Below are positions 34,683 through 44,051 of a stretch of DNA of 64,000 bases, in pieces; position 1 is the first letter of the stretch; every line of letters starts with the position of its first letter. The notes below the pieces were generated by a model. The model was not told the origin of the DNA. It saw nothing but the letters and a program-made list of their open reading frames with translations, and made no database searches. A program made the translations under genes and the position numbers. The stretch lies in the NCBI RefSeq assembly GCF_013520865.1, contig NZ_JACDXJ010000001.1:4511501-4575500 (forward strand), given 5' to 3'. This DNA comes from Microvirga mediterraneensis. GTDB lineage: Bacteria > Pseudomonadota > Alphaproteobacteria > Rhizobiales > Beijerinckiaceae.

Positions 34683-34711
34683 ATATCAGGTCCCTTGCCC
34701 CACAAATCAAG
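34683..34711 (-). promoter_or_regulatory. Candidate RpoH promoter of grpE
   Basis: On the minus strand CTTG (34711-34708), an 18-base spacer and CTGATAT (34689-34683). The -35 and spacing fit; the -10 differs from CYTATNT. It lies about 45 bases before the grpE start, partly inside the glnD end. Confidence 0.5.
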
Positions 34712-37457
34712 CACTTCGCCTGTGGAGGGGCTCGGCTTCCTCAGCCTTGAACACCTCGAGCAGGGTGCGGGTGATGGTGGCCTGGCGGCCCGCATGGGTG
34801 ATCTTCGTGCCCGTCAGGTCGGTCACGTAGAACACGTCCACGGCCTTTTCGCCGAAGGTGACGATATGGGCCGAGGCGATGTTCAGGTTGAGCTTTCCCA
34901 GGGCGGTCGTGAGGTCGTAGAGCAGGCCGGGCCGGTCGAGGCCGGAAATCTCGATCACCGTCTGGCGGCTCGACAGGGAATTGTCGATGTTGACCTCCGG
35001 CGGCACATGGAATGCCTTGGAGCGCTCCTTGGCCGGGCGTTTGCCGTCCACGAGGTCGGCGATCTTCACCTCCCCCTTCAGGGCCCGCTCGATGGCCTTG
35101 GCGACCCGCTCGGCCCGGCGCAGCTCGTCCTCGTCCCGGTCGAAGGCGCGGGAGAGCACGATGGTATCCAGCGCCATGCCGTCCGTGGTGGTGAAGATCT
35201 GCGCATCCACGATATTGCCGCCCGCCGCCGCGCAGGCGCCGGTCACGATGGCGAGCAGGCGCGGATGGTCGGGCGACAGGATGGTCAGCTCCGTCACGCC
35301 CCGGAACTGGTCCGTCTCGTAGGCCGTGGTCACCGTGCGCCCGCCCTTCTCGGCCTCCCGCAGGAGCCGGGCCTGCTTGGCCCGCCGGGTCTCGTCGGTC
35401 TTCAACCAATAGCCCGGCGTATGGCGCGCGGCGAAGGCTTCGAATTCCTCATCGGTCCAGTCGGGCAGCTCGGACCGCAGCCGTTCCTGCACCAGGCGCA
35501 CGCGCTCCGACCGGGCGAGGTCCACCGCGCCGCCGCCGAGGATCACCTCCGTCTCATGGTAGAGGTTGCGCAGGAGCTGCCCCTTCCAGCCGGTCCAGGT
35601 ACCCGGTCCGACCGCCTTGATGTCCGCGATGGTGAGCACCAGGAGCAGCTTCAGGCGCTCCATGGTCTGCACCACCTCGGCGAAGCTCTTGATGGTGGCC
35701 GGATCCGACAGATCGCGGCTCTGGGCCGTGTTCGACATGAGGAGATGGTGCTCGACGAGCCAAGCCACCGTCTCGGTCTCCGCCTCGGTCAGGCCGAAGC
35801 GCGGCCCGAGCTTGCGGGCGATCACGGCCCCCGCCTCCGAATGGTCTTCCGGCCGGCCCTTGGCGATATCGTGCAGGAAGACCGCCACGTAGAGGGCGCG
35901 GCGGTTGCGGATCGAGGAAAAGATCTGGTTGGCGAGCGGGTGCTCACTGCCGAGCTGTCCCGCTTCGATCTCGGTGAGCACGCCGACCGAGCGGATCAGG
36001 TGCTCGTCCACGGTGTAGTGGTGATACATGTTGAACTGCATCATCGCGACGATGCGGCCGAAATCCGGGATGAAGCGCCCGAGCACGCCGGCCTCGTTCA
36101 TGCGCCGCAGCACCACCTCGGGGGCGTTCTTGGAGGTGATGATCTCCAGGAACAGCTTGTTGGCCTCGGGATCGGTCCGCAGGTTGTGCCCGATGAGCTT
36201 GAGCGAGCGGGTCGCAAGACGCGTCGCGTCGGGATGAATGGCGAGGTTGCGCCGGTCGGCGAGCCAGAACAGGCGGATCAGGTTGACCGGATCGCGCTCG
36301 AACGCCTCCTCGTTCTCCACGTTGAGGCGGTTGTTGTCGATGATGAAGCCCTCGCTCACCAGCGCGCCGCCGCTGCGGCGGCGAAAGCGGCCGAACATCC
36401 GGTCGAGCATGGGGCGGCGCTTGGTCTGGCGCGCCTCGAGCTCGGCGCAGACGATGGCCGTGAGATCGCCCACGTCCTTGGCGATGAGGAAATAGGCCTT
36501 CATGAAGCGCTCGACCGCCGACAGGCCGCCGCGCGGCGCGAAGCCGATGCGCTCGGCGATGGTGCGCTGCAGGTCGAAGGTCAGGCGCTCCTCGGCGCGG
36601 CCCGTGGCGAAATGCATGTGGCAGCGCACGCGCCACAGGAATTCCTCGCAGCGCGAGAAGAGATTGAACTCGGCCTGCGTGAAGAGCCCGGCCTTCACCA
36701 GCTCCTTGGGCTCCTTCACCCGGTAGACATACTTGGCGATCCAGAAGAGCGTGTTGAGATCGCGCAAGCCCCCCTTGCCGTCCTTCACGTTCGGCTCGAC
36801 GAGGTAGCGGGACGCGCCCGCCTTGGCCACGCGGGCATCGCGCTCCTTGAGCTTGGCGTCCACGAACTCCGCCGCCGAGGTCGCGACGATCTCCTGGTCG
36901 AAGCGCTTCTCCAGGTTGTCGAAGAGTTCCCGGTCGCCGAACAGGAAGCGGGCTTCGAGCAGGGAGGTGCGGACCGTCATGTCCGCCTGCGCCTCGCGCA
37001 GGCATTCCTCCACCGAGCGCGTCGCGTGCCCGACCTTCAGTTTCAGGTCCCAGAACACGTACAGCATCGCCTCGACGACACTCTCGCTCCAGGCGGTCTG
37101 CTTGTAGGGCAGCAGGAACAGGAGATCGACGTCGGAGCCCGGCGCCAGGGTCCCGCGCCCATAGCCGCCGGTCGCCACCACGGCGAGGCGCTCGCCCGCC
37201 GAAGGGTTGGCCGCCGGATAGAGATGCTGGACCACCGCATCGTGGACGATGCGCACCAGCTCGTCCATGCGCTCGCAGAGATAGCGGGCGCAGACGAACC
37301 CGTTCTGGCTCTCCTGGAGCTTGGCCTGAGCCTCCTCATGGCCCCGGTCGAGCAGCGTCCTCAACGCGGGCACGAGCCTGGCGCGCAGCTCCGCCGCATC
37401 GCGGATCGGTTCGCTGCCGAGGGCTTTCAGGACGCTCTTGGGGCTATGAAGGGTCAT
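34707..37457 (-). CDS. glnD: PII uridylyltransferase/uridylyl-removing enzyme GlnD
   Basis: 916 residues, full length. The nucleotidyltransferase motif GGYGRGTLAPGSDVDLLFL is in the N-terminal third, followed by an HD hydrolase domain (AVFLHDIAKG...EDHSEAG) and two C-terminal ACT domains (ELTILSPDHPRLLAIVTGAC and VIEISGLDRPGLLYDLTTAL). It modifies and demodifies the PII signal proteins according to glutamine level and so controls nitrogen assimilation. It is transcribed toward grpE and divergent from the sulfonate-type ABC operon. The opposite strand carries a 1208-codon open frame caused by codon bias, not a gene. Confidence 0.98.
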   Translation of the reverse strand: MTLHSPKSVLKALGSEPIRDAAELRARLVPALRTLLDRGHEEAQAKLQESQNGFVCARYLCERMDELVRIVHDAVVQHLYPAANPSAGERLAVVATGGYGRGTLAPGSDVDLLFLLPYKQTAWSESVVEAMLYVFWDLKLKVGHATRSVEECLREAQADMTVRTSLLEARFLFGDRELFDNLEKRFDQEIVATSAAEFVDAKLKERDARVAKAGASRYLVEPNVKDGKGGLRDLNTLFWIAKYVYRVKEPKELVKAGLFTQAEFNLFSRCEEFLWRVRCHMHFATGRAEERLTFDLQRTIAERIGFAPRGGLSAVERFMKAYFLIAKDVGDLTAIVCAELEARQTKRRPMLDRMFGRFRRRSGGALVSEGFIIDNNRLNVENEEAFERDPVNLIRLFWLADRRNLAIHPDATRLATRSLKLIGHNLRTDPEANKLFLEIITSKNAPEVVLRRMNEAGVLGRFIPDFGRIVAMMQFNMYHHYTVDEHLIRSVGVLTEIEAGQLGSEHPLANQIFSSIRNRRALYVAVFLHDIAKGRPEDHSEAGAVIARKLGPRFGLTEAETETVAWLVEHHLLMSNTAQSRDLSDPATIKSFAEVVQTMERLKLLLVLTIADIKAVGPGTWTGWKGQLLRNLYHETEVILGGGAVDLARSERVRLVQERLRSELPDWTDEEFEAFAARHTPGYWLKTDETRRAKQARLLREAEKGGRTVTTAYETDQFRGVTELTILSPDHPRLLAIVTGACAAAGGNIVDAQIFTTTDGMALDTIVLSRAFDRDEDELRRAERVAKAIERALKGEVKIADLVDGKRPAKERSKAFHVPPEVNIDNSLSSRQTVIEISGLDRPGLLYDLTTALGKLNLNIASAHIVTFGEKAVDVFYVTDLTGTKITHAGRQATITRTLLEVFKAEEAEPLHRRSA

Positions 37458-37709
37458 GGAGCAACCGCATGCGAGGACATGCCTGACTTAACACTTGAAA
37501 GGCCTCCGCCAAAGGGAGGGCTGGAACAATCCGGCCAAACGGATAGTTTGTTCTTTATAAGAGATATTGTTTGACATAAAAAACGCTGAGTTCTAAAAAC
37601 CGAACACGCGCCGATTTGAGCATGCAGATTGCGGGCGCGAAACAAGTGCAGCTAAAGCGCCGGGCGCCTTCGAACGAAGCTCCCATGCGCAGAACATGGG
37701 AAGAACACG

Positions 37710-38678
37710 ATGAGCCTGACGCGCCGCCTCCTGATCGCCGCCTCTCTCGCCACCGGCCTTGCCTCCCTCACCACCGCGGCTTCCGCGCAGGTGAAGGAAA
37801 TCCGGATCGACTACGCCACCTACAACCCGGTCAGCCTCGTCCTGAAGGACAAGGGCTTCCTCGAGAAGGAGCTGGAGAAGGACGGCATCGGCGTGCGCTG
37901 GGTGCAGTCGCTCGGCTCCAACAAGGCCCTCGAATTCCTCAATGCCGGGTCGATCGATTTCGGCTCCACGGCGGGCGCCGCGGCTCTGATCGGCAAGATC
38001 AACGGTAATCCGATCAAGTCGATCTACGTCTATTCCCGCCCCGAATGGACCGCCCTCGTCACCCGCAAGGATTCGGGCATCACGAAGGTCGAGGACCTGA
38101 AGGGCAAGCGCGTCGCCGTCACCCGCGGCACGGATCCGCACATCTTCCTGGTGCGCGCCCTGCAGGAAGCCAAGCTTACGGAGAAGGACGTGAAACTCGT
38201 CCTCCTCCAGCATCCGGACGGCCGCACCGCCCTCGAGCGCGGCGACGTGGATGCCTGGGCCGGCCTCGACCCGCTGATGGCAGCCGCCGAAGTGGAAAGC
38301 GGCGCGCAGCTCTTCTACCGCAACGCCGGCGCCAACACCTGGGGCGTGCTGAACGTCTCCGAGTCGTTCGCCAAGGACAATCCGGCCCTCGTGCAGCGCG
38401 TGCTCAAGGCTTATGAGGAAGCCCGCAAATATGCGCTCGCCAACAAGGACGAGCTGAAGAAGACCCTCGTCACTTATACCAAGCTGTCCGACGCGGTGAT
38501 CGAGCGCCAGCTCGAGCGCACGGAGCTGACCCATTCCAACATCGGCCAGCCGCAAGTCGATACGATCCTCGCCGCAGGTCTCGCCCTGCAGCAGGCCGGC
38601 GTGATCGCCGCCGACGCGAATGTGCAGGCCGCCGTCGATTCCCTCATCGACCGCCGCTTCGCCACCGCGTCGCGCTGA
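37710..38678 (+). CDS. ABC transporter substrate-binding protein, aliphatic sulfonate (SsuA) type
   Basis: 322 residues. MSLTRRLLIAASLATGLASL begins a signal peptide ending near TTAASAQ. The mature protein has the SsuA/NMT1 fold: IRIDYATYNPVSLVL, LEFLNAGSIDFGSTAGAAAL and DLKGKRVAVTRGTDPHIFLV. It should capture an organosulfonate or related ligand in the periplasm for the permease and ATPase that follow. Its stop overlaps the permease start by one base (TGATG). The ligand cannot be told from sequence; taurine and alkanesulfonates are the usual ones for this group. Confidence 0.85.
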   Translation: MSLTRRLLIAASLATGLASLTTAASAQVKEIRIDYATYNPVSLVLKDKGFLEKELEKDGIGVRWVQSLGSNKALEFLNAGSIDFGSTAGAAALIGKINGNPIKSIYVYSRPEWTALVTRKDSGITKVEDLKGKRVAVTRGTDPHIFLVRALQEAKLTEKDVKLVLLQHPDGRTALERGDVDAWAGLDPLMAAAEVESGAQLFYRNAGANTWGVLNVSESFAKDNPALVQRVLKAYEEARKYALANKDELKKTLVTYTKLSDAVIERQLERTELTHSNIGQPQVDTILAAGLALQQAGVIAADANVQAAVDSLIDRRFATASR

Positions 38679-39667
38679 TGTCTTCATCGCGGGAGAGCGC
38701 CGTGACAGGCCAAGCCACGGCATCGGACCCAAAAGTGGACACCACTTTTGGGATCCATCCGATGCCTGCTTCCTTGAAGGGCGTGTCGTCCAGTGCGGAA
38801 AACCGGAACCACTTTTCCGCACGACACGCCGGCAACGCCTGGTCCTCCCATGAGGGTGCCGCCGCTCTCGCGGCCCCTGCCTTAACCGAGAAGCGACGCG
38901 TCTTCGACTGGCGCATCCTTCTCGGCCTTTTCTTGCCCATCGTGGTTGCGCTCCTCTGGGAAGCCGCCGTTCGTCTTGGCCTCGCGCAGGGACGGCTCGT
39001 TCCTCCACCGAGCCGCATCCTCGCAACGCTCTGGGGCCTGGCCCGGACGGGCGAGCTGTGGACCCACACCTGGATGACGCTCTGGCGCGTTCTCGTCGGC
39101 TTCGTGATCGGTGCCGCCGCCGGCATCGTGCTCGGCGCGCTTTCCGGCTCCAGCAAGACAATCCGTCAACTGCTCGACCCAACCCTTCAGGCCCTGCGCG
39201 CGATCCCGTCCATCGCCTGGGTGCCGCTGTTCATTCTCTGGCTCGGCATTTTCGAGGCCTCGAAAGTCGCGCTGATCGCGGTCGGCGTGTTCTTCCCCGT
39301 CTATCTCGGCATCGCGGGTGCGATCTTGTCCGTCGACCGCAAGCTTGTGGAAGTCGGCCATGTGTTCCGCCTCTCGCGCGTGCAGCTCGCCCGCCGCATC
39401 CTGCTGCCGGCCGTTCTGCCCGAAGCCGTGATCGCGCTCCGCTCAGGCCTCGGCCTCGGCTTCATGTTCGTGGTCGCGGCGGAATTCATGGGCGCATCGG
39501 AAGGCCTCGGATACCTGCTCGTCGATGGCCAGCAGATGGGCAAGCCCGACCAGATCCTCGCCGCGATCATCGCCTTCGCGCTCCTGGGCAAGATCGCCGA
39601 CAGCCTGCTCGTCGCTGCCACCCGCCCGCTCGTGCGCTGGCAGGACACTGTGCGGGAGAGGCTGTGA
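38678..39667 (+). CDS. ABC transporter permease, SsuC type, with in-frame repeat insert
   Basis: 329 residues. From residue 70 onward it is a normal SsuC-like permease with about six transmembrane helices (FDWRILLGLFLPIVVALLWE, TWMTLWRVLVGFVIGAAAGI) and the EAA loop HVFRLSRVQLARRILLPAVL that docks on the ATPase. Residues about 15-52 are unusual: they are encoded by a 111-bp palindromic repeat (38720-38830) that also occurs in intergenic gaps. The insert keeps the frame, lies before the first membrane helix and probably adds a disordered cytoplasmic tail. The gene overlaps its neighbours by one base on each side. Confidence 0.88.
   Translation: MSSSRESAVTGQATASDPKVDTTFGIHPMPASLKGVSSSAENRNHFSARHAGNAWSSHEGAAALAAPALTEKRRVFDWRILLGLFLPIVVALLWEAAVRLGLAQGRLVPPPSRILATLWGLARTGELWTHTWMTLWRVLVGFVIGAAAGIVLGALSGSSKTIRQLLDPTLQALRAIPSIAWVPLFILWLGIFEASKVALIAVGVFFPVYLGIAGAILSVDRKLVEVGHVFRLSRVQLARRILLPAVLPEAVIALRSGLGLGFMFVVAAEFMGASEGLGYLLVDGQQMGKPDQILAAIIAFALLGKIADSLLVAATRPLVRWQDTVRERL
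38720..38830 (+). repeat. 111-bp double-hairpin repeat inside permease gene
   Basis: The left half GCATCGGACCCAAAAGTGG/CCACTTTTGGG...CCGATGC and the right half GGCGTGTCGT...TGCGGAAAA/TTTTCCGCA...ACGACACGCC form two perfect hairpins. The length is exactly 37 codons, so the reading frame survives. The same two-hairpin unit, in opposite orientation, lies at 43919-44049 between genes. Confidence 0.8.
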
Positions 39668-40455
39668 TGCTGAACCTCGAACATCTCTCCAAGACCTATG
39701 CCGACGGCACGCGGGCTCTGTCCGACATCAATCTCGTCGTGCGGGAAGGCGAGATCGTCTCCCTGATCGGCGGTTCGGGCTGCGGCAAGACCACGTTGCT
39801 GCGCCTCATCGCAGGTCTCGACCGGGCGAGCGCCGGCCGGATCAGCCTCGACGACGAAGTGCTCTCAGGTCCTCATCCGGCCGTCGGCATCGTGTTCCAG
39901 GAGCCGCGTCTTCTGCCCTGGCTGTCGGTTGCCGACAATATCGCCTTCGGGCTCGACGGCCTGAGCACGCCTGAGAAGAAGGCGCGCGTCGCGCATGCCC
40001 TCGACAAGATCGGCTTGGCCGAACACGCGGATCGGTGGCCGCGCGATCTTTCGGGCGGACAGCAGCAGCGCGTCTCCATCGCCCGCGCCTTCGTGACGAA
40101 TCCGAAGGAGCTGCTCCTCGACGAGCCTTTCTCGGCGCTCGATGCCTTCACCCGCGCGAGCCTGCACGAGCATCTGCTGGGCTTATGGGAAGAAACGCGC
40201 CCGACCGTCGTGCTCGTGACCCACGACGTGCAGGAAGCGGTGACGCTCGCCGACCGGGCCATCGTGATGCAGCCGAAGCCCGGCCGGATCTTCGACGAAC
40301 TGCCGCTGACGCTCTCGCGGCCGCGCGACAAGACGGGCCTTCCGTTCGAGACCTCCGTGCGCCGCATCTTGACGGCCCTGGACCACTCCCTCAAAGCTCC
40401 GCAATTGCAGCCTCAACGTGAACGCGACCGTCAGGCCGCTGCGTTGTGGTGGTAA
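39667..40455 (+). CDS. ABC transporter ATPase, SsuB type
   Basis: 262 residues. Walker A GGSGCGKTTLLRL, Q-loop VFQEPRLLPWL, signature DLSGGQQQRVSIARAF, Walker B ELLLDEPFSAL and the switch His in VLVTHDVQEA. It powers uptake through the preceding permease. The start ATG overlaps the permease stop (TGATG at 39665-39669). The C-terminus (HSLKAPQLQPQRERDRQAAA) is a short extra tail. An OsmC gene follows after 20 bases. Confidence 0.92.
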   Translation: MLNLEHLSKTYADGTRALSDINLVVREGEIVSLIGGSGCGKTTLLRLIAGLDRASAGRISLDDEVLSGPHPAVGIVFQEPRLLPWLSVADNIAFGLDGLSTPEKKARVAHALDKIGLAEHADRWPRDLSGGQQQRVSIARAFVTNPKELLLDEPFSALDAFTRASLHEHLLGLWEETRPTVVLVTHDVQEAVTLADRAIVMQPKPGRIFDELPLTLSRPRDKTGLPFETSVRRILTALDHSLKAPQLQPQRERDRQAAALWW

Positions 40456-40475
40456 GCCACCCAAAGGACATCATC

Positions 40476-40985
40476 ATGGATGCGACCGCCCTTCGCGCCC
40501 TCCAGGCGCCGCTGAAGGATCAGTACCGCAACGATCCCGACAAGGCCGTGATCACCCTGAAGGCGCAGGGCACGCTCGACGACCAGCACATCGCCTGCAA
40601 AGTCGAGACCGGCCGCGCGCTCGCCGTCGCGGGCCTTCACCCGGCCACCGGCGGCTCCGGCGCAGAACTGTGCTCGGGCGACATGCTTCTCGAAGCGCTC
40701 GTGGCCTGCGCGGGCGTGACGCTGAAGGCGGTGGCGACCGCCCTCGAAATCGAGCTGCGCCATGGCGCCGTGAAGGCCGAGGGCGATCTCGATTTTCGCG
40801 GCACGCTCGGGGTCGACAAGACGGCGCCGGTCGGCTTCAGGAACATCCGCCTCTCCTTCGAAGTGGACACGGATGCGCCGCAGGAGAAGATCGACCAGCT
40901 GCTCAAGCTCACCGAGCGCTACTGCGTCGTCTTCCAGACCCTCAATAACAAGCCCGAACTGAGTGCTACGCTGACGCGGAAATAG
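40476..40985 (+). CDS. OsmC-family peroxiredoxin-like protein
   Basis: 169 residues, OsmC fold. Two cysteines in the SGAELCSGDMLLEALVACAG region (C66 and C78) and a third in TERYCVVFQ fit the family's reactive cysteines, which reduce organic hydroperoxides. The gene is 20 bases downstream of the sulfonate-type transporter and probably belongs to that operon. This could link organosulfur uptake to handling of sulfur or peroxide by-products. The ATG at 40476 begins the conserved N-terminus. Confidence 0.88.
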   Translation: MDATALRALQAPLKDQYRNDPDKAVITLKAQGTLDDQHIACKVETGRALAVAGLHPATGGSGAELCSGDMLLEALVACAGVTLKAVATALEIELRHGAVKAEGDLDFRGTLGVDKTAPVGFRNIRLSFEVDTDAPQEKIDQLLKLTERYCVVFQTLNNKPELSATLTRK

Positions 40986-41034
40986 GGCCGGCTGTTTGGA
41001 TTACGCTCATCTTCGGCTTTTGACAGAACTCTCA

Positions 41035-41133
41035 CCTCATCCTGAGGAGCGGCGAAGCTGCGTCTCGAAGGAGCTTCCAGTGTGTGCTGGACCGTCCTTC
41101 GAGACGGGCCTGCGGCCCTCCTCAGGATGAGGG
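41035..41133. repeat. CTCATCCTGAG...CTTCGAGACG repeat (copy 2)
   Basis: CCTCATCCTGAGGAGC and GCGTCTCGAAGGA at the left are mirrored by TCCTTCGAGACGG and CCTCCTCAGGATGAGG at the right. The best-preserved copy: a 99-base unit that can fold into a single long hairpin between two convergent genes. Confidence 0.75.
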
Positions 41134-41188
41134 TTGAGGATGGCTTTTCTCGCCCGATGAGATTATGGCCGGAGAAGCAGAAATGCCC

Positions 41189-42472
41189 TCAATTCCCAGC
41201 CACCAGGGTTCGCGGCGCGCCGCTGATCGCGATGGCGCTGCCGCCGCGGATTTCCTGCACGGTCAATCCGCGTTCGTTGGTACCGTCGGGGTTGAATCGG
41301 AACACGCCGTCTGCACCGGCGAAGCCGGCCGGACTCGTCAGCATGGCGTCATTGAAAGCCTGCGCGCCCTGCATGCGCGCGAGCGCGGCCGCAAGCGTCA
41401 CCGCATCGTAGGACAGGGTCGCCAGCCGGATCGGATCGACGTTGAAGCGCGCCCGGTAGCGTTCGGCGAAGGCCGTAAAGCCGCGCTTGTCGGGGGCGGC
41501 GAACCAGCCGCCCTGCAGGGCCGGGAGGGCTGCCACGCGCGGCTCGTCCCACAGGCCCGTGCCGAGCGGCTTGACTCGCAGAGGATCGAAGCCCGCCATC
41601 CGCAGAGCCTGGGCGATGCCCGGCAGGCCGTCGCCGTTCTCCGGGATGAACAAGGCGTCGGCCTGCGGCGAGGGCCCGCCGATGACCGGCGCCATGCGCT
41701 GCACGACGTCATGAGGACGGCCCGGCGGATAATACTCGATCGCCGCGATGCGGAGGCCCTGCCGAGCGGCCGCCTGCTGCAGCCGCGTTGCGGCCACGCG
41801 GCCATATTGCGTGTCCGGGATCAGGGCTGCGACCGACCGGCGCCCCTGGCTGGCGGCGAACGCGACGATGCGGTCCACCTCCTCCTGCACCATGAAGCTG
41901 AGAAGATACACTCCCTGGCTGGCCACGCTCGCATCCGTCGAGAAACCGATGACGGTCTTACCTCCCTGACGGGCCACCTGACCGGCGGCCTGCACGGAGC
42001 CTGCGTAAAGTGGGCCGACGATGAGCTCGGCTCCCTCGGCCAGCGCCTGCCGGGCCGCCGCCTGCGCGCCCTCCGCGGTTCCGGCATCGTCCTTGACGAG
42101 GATGGTGAGGTCGGAGCCCTGGAATTCGTCGAGGGCCAGTTCCGCCGCGTTGCGCATGCTCTGCGCCACGACGGCCCCTTGGCCCGGCTCCGACATGGGC
42201 AGGATCAGCGCGACCTTGACGGGGCCGTGGCCGATGGTGGTCCCTTCCAGCCTGGGTGCATGGGACGCGTTCGGCGCGGGAGCGGCGGCCGATGGCATAT
42301 CGGCAGCGTAAAGAGGCTCGGACGGCGCTGCTGCAGCAGGCCGGGCCGGCTTGCGGGCCGATGTCCGGCTGCCGGAGCCGACGCATCCCGACAGCGCCAG
42401 CGATGCGGAGAGAACGAAAGCCCAAGCGGCACGGCCGGACAGGACGGCCGCATTTTCGATGAAGCGCGCCAT
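41189..42472 (-). CDS. Lipoprotein of the penicillin-binding-protein activator (LppC/LpoA) family
   Basis: 427 residues. The signal peptide ends in a lipobox ALSGC (Cys30). After a Pro/Ala linker comes a periplasmic type I substrate-binding fold: VKVALILPMSEPGQGAVVAQ, AAELALDEF, ILVKDDAGT and IVGPLYAGSV. This arrangement is that of the LpoA C-terminal domain, which activates the cell-wall synthase PBP1A in E. coli; the alphaproteobacterial version lacks the TPR N-domain. ATG 42472 is preceded by AAGGGGGTGGAG. Divergent from rsmI. Confidence 0.85.
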   Translation of the reverse strand: MARFIENAAVLSGRAAWAFVLSASLALSGCVGSGSRTSARKPARPAAAAPSEPLYAADMPSAAAPAPNASHAPRLEGTTIGHGPVKVALILPMSEPGQGAVVAQSMRNAAELALDEFQGSDLTILVKDDAGTAEGAQAAARQALAEGAELIVGPLYAGSVQAAGQVARQGGKTVIGFSTDASVASQGVYLLSFMVQEEVDRIVAFAASQGRRSVAALIPDTQYGRVAATRLQQAAARQGLRIAAIEYYPPGRPHDVVQRMAPVIGGPSPQADALFIPENGDGLPGIAQALRMAGFDPLRVKPLGTGLWDEPRVAALPALQGGWFAAPDKRGFTAFAERYRARFNVDPIRLATLSYDAVTLAAALARMQGAQAFNDAMLTSPAGFAGADGVFRFNPDGTNERGLTVQEIRGGSAIAISGAPRTLVAGN

Positions 42473-42606
42473 CTCCACCCCCTTTGGAAACAGCTCAAGC
42501 GATGGACTGAGCATGACGGCAAAAGGTAAACATTGTTTCCAATGCCGGTCGATGGATCGACAACCCCGCTTTCGCGACAACGCCCCTTCATGCGACAGTG
42601 ACGACG

Positions 42607-43545
42607 ATGAGCCAGAGAATCGATAATCGGACCAAGCGGCGCGAGCCGAACGAACGTGTTGCCACCTTCACCGCCTTCGGCCTCGCCGCCGAGGCCAAGC
42701 CCCTGTCGCCGGGGCTCTATGTGGTCGCGACTCCCATCGGCAATTTGCAGGACGTGTCCTTCCGCGCATTGAACGTGCTCGCCGCCGCCGATGCGATCCT
42801 CGCCGAGGACACGCGGGTGACGAAGACCCTGCTCGCCCATTACGGCATCACCACGCCGCTGGTGGCCTATCATGAGCATTCCAACGATGCGGTGCGCGAG
42901 CGCATGGTCCACCGCATCCGGGAGGGCCAGGCGCTTGCGCTGGTGTCGGATGCGGGCACGCCGCTGGTGTCGGACCCGGGCTACAAGCTCGTTCAGGCGG
43001 CGATCGAGGAAGGGCTGCCGGTCACGCCGATCCCCGGCCCCTCCGCCGTCCTCACCGCCCTCGTGGCCTCGGGCCTGCCCACCGACCGCTTCTTCTTCGA
43101 AGGATTCCTGCCGCCGAAGAGCGCCGCGCGCCGCGCGAGGCTGACCGAGATCGGCACGATCCCCGGCACGCTCATGCTGTTCGAGGGACCGCACCGCCTG
43201 CCCGAGATGCTCGTCGACGCGGCGGAGGTGCTCGGCGAACGGCAGGCCGTGGTGGCGCGCGAACTGACCAAGATGTTCGAGACGATCCGGCGCGGCACCC
43301 TGCCGGAACTCGCCCGGCAATTCGCCGAGGAAGGTCCGCCCAAGGGCGAGATCGTGGTGCTGATCGGCGAGGCGACGAAAGAGATGCATGCGGCCGAGGC
43401 CGACGCGGCACTCGACGGCAAGCTCGAAGCGGCGCTGAGGAACCACTCGATCAAGGATGCCGCGGCGCTCGTCGCGGCGGAGCTCGATCTTCCCAAGCGC
43501 GAGGTCTACGCCCGCGCCCTGACGCTCGCCAAGAAGGACGCATGA
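42607..43545 (+). CDS. rsmI: 16S rRNA (cytidine1402-2'-O)-methyltransferase RsmI
   Basis: 312 residues, family-typical length. It has [54 protein letters not shown] (SAM site) and [11 protein letters not shown], the standard tetrapyrrole-methylase-like motifs of RsmI. It methylates C1402 in the ribosomal decoding centre. A GTG at 42598 is an alternative start three codons earlier. Its stop overlaps the yraN start (ATGA at 43542-43545). Confidence 0.96.
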   Translation: MSQRIDNRTKRREPNERVATFTAFGLAAEAKPLSPGLYVVATPIGNLQDVSFRALNVLAAADAILAEDTRVTKTLLAHYGITTPLVAYHEHSNDAVRERMVHRIREGQALALVSDAGTPLVSDPGYKLVQAAIEEGLPVTPIPGPSAVLTALVASGLPTDRFFFEGFLPPKSAARRARLTEIGTIPGTLMLFEGPHRLPEMLVDAAEVLGERQAVVARELTKMFETIRRGTLPELARQFAEEGPPKGEIVVLIGEATKEMHAAEADAALDGKLEAALRNHSIKDAAALVAAELDLPKREVYARALTLAKKDA

Positions 43546-43919
43546 CGAGCGCTCTCGAACGGCGACGCGCCACATTCCTGCGCGGCCACCGCGCCGAGTG
43601 GGTCGCGCTGTTGTTCCTCGTGATGAAGGGCTACCGCCCGCTCGCGCGCCGCTATGCGGCTTCGGGCGGCGAGATCGACCTGATCGTGATGCGAGGCGAC
43701 ACCATCGCGTTCGTCGAGGTGAAGGCGCGCGGCCTGATGGACGACGCGCTCTCCGCCATCACGGCCCGCAAGCGCCAGCGCTTCTCGCGCGCGGTCCGCA
43801 CCTGGCTGTCGCGCAACGCTTGGGCGCAAGGCAAGACATGGCGCGCCGACGCCGTGTTCATCGCGCCCAAACGATGGCCGCAGCACATCGTGTCGGCGTT
43901 CGAACTGGAGATGCGCTAG
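43542..43919 (+). CDS. UPF0102 (YraN) family nuclease-fold protein
   Basis: 125 residues. It has the small PD-(D/E)xK fold of the YraN family: [20 protein letters not shown] and [16 protein letters not shown] with the E-x-K pair. The biological role is not established; the family is almost always next to rsmI, as here, coupled by an ATGA overlap. A copy of the double-hairpin repeat follows. Confidence 0.93.
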   Translation: MTSALERRRATFLRGHRAEWVALLFLVMKGYRPLARRYAASGGEIDLIVMRGDTIAFVEVKARGLMDDALSAITARKRQRFSRAVRTWLSRNAWAQGKTWRADAVFIAPKRWPQHIVSAFELEMR

Positions 43920-44049
43920 CGCATCGGACGGAACCGGGAGGGCCGCGTCAGCGAAAAGTGGACGCGGTTTTCCGGTCTATCCAATGCGCCAACCAAGAGA
44001 AGGAGTATCGGATGAATCCCAAAAGTGGTGTCCACTTTTGGGTCCGAGG
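43919..44049 (-). repeat. Double-hairpin repeat (intergenic copy)
   Basis: Two hairpins, GCGAAAAGTGGACGCGGTTTTCC and CCCAAAAGTGG/CCACTTTTGGG with ATCGGAT, in the opposite orientation to the copy inside the permease gene. It fills the gap between yraN and the LysR gene. Confidence 0.7.
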
Positions 44050-44051
44050 CT

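Noticed and set aside
33948..37574. A 1208-codon open frame on the plus strand across grpE and glnD
   Set aside because: It is exactly antisense to two well-supported genes, its protein is low-complexity His/Arg/Gly-rich, and long antisense frames are expected from GC-rich third positions.
41035..41133. Treating the long intergenic palindrome as a simple terminator
   Set aside because: It recurs at two other places with conserved ends and lacks a T-run, so it is better described as a dispersed repeat.
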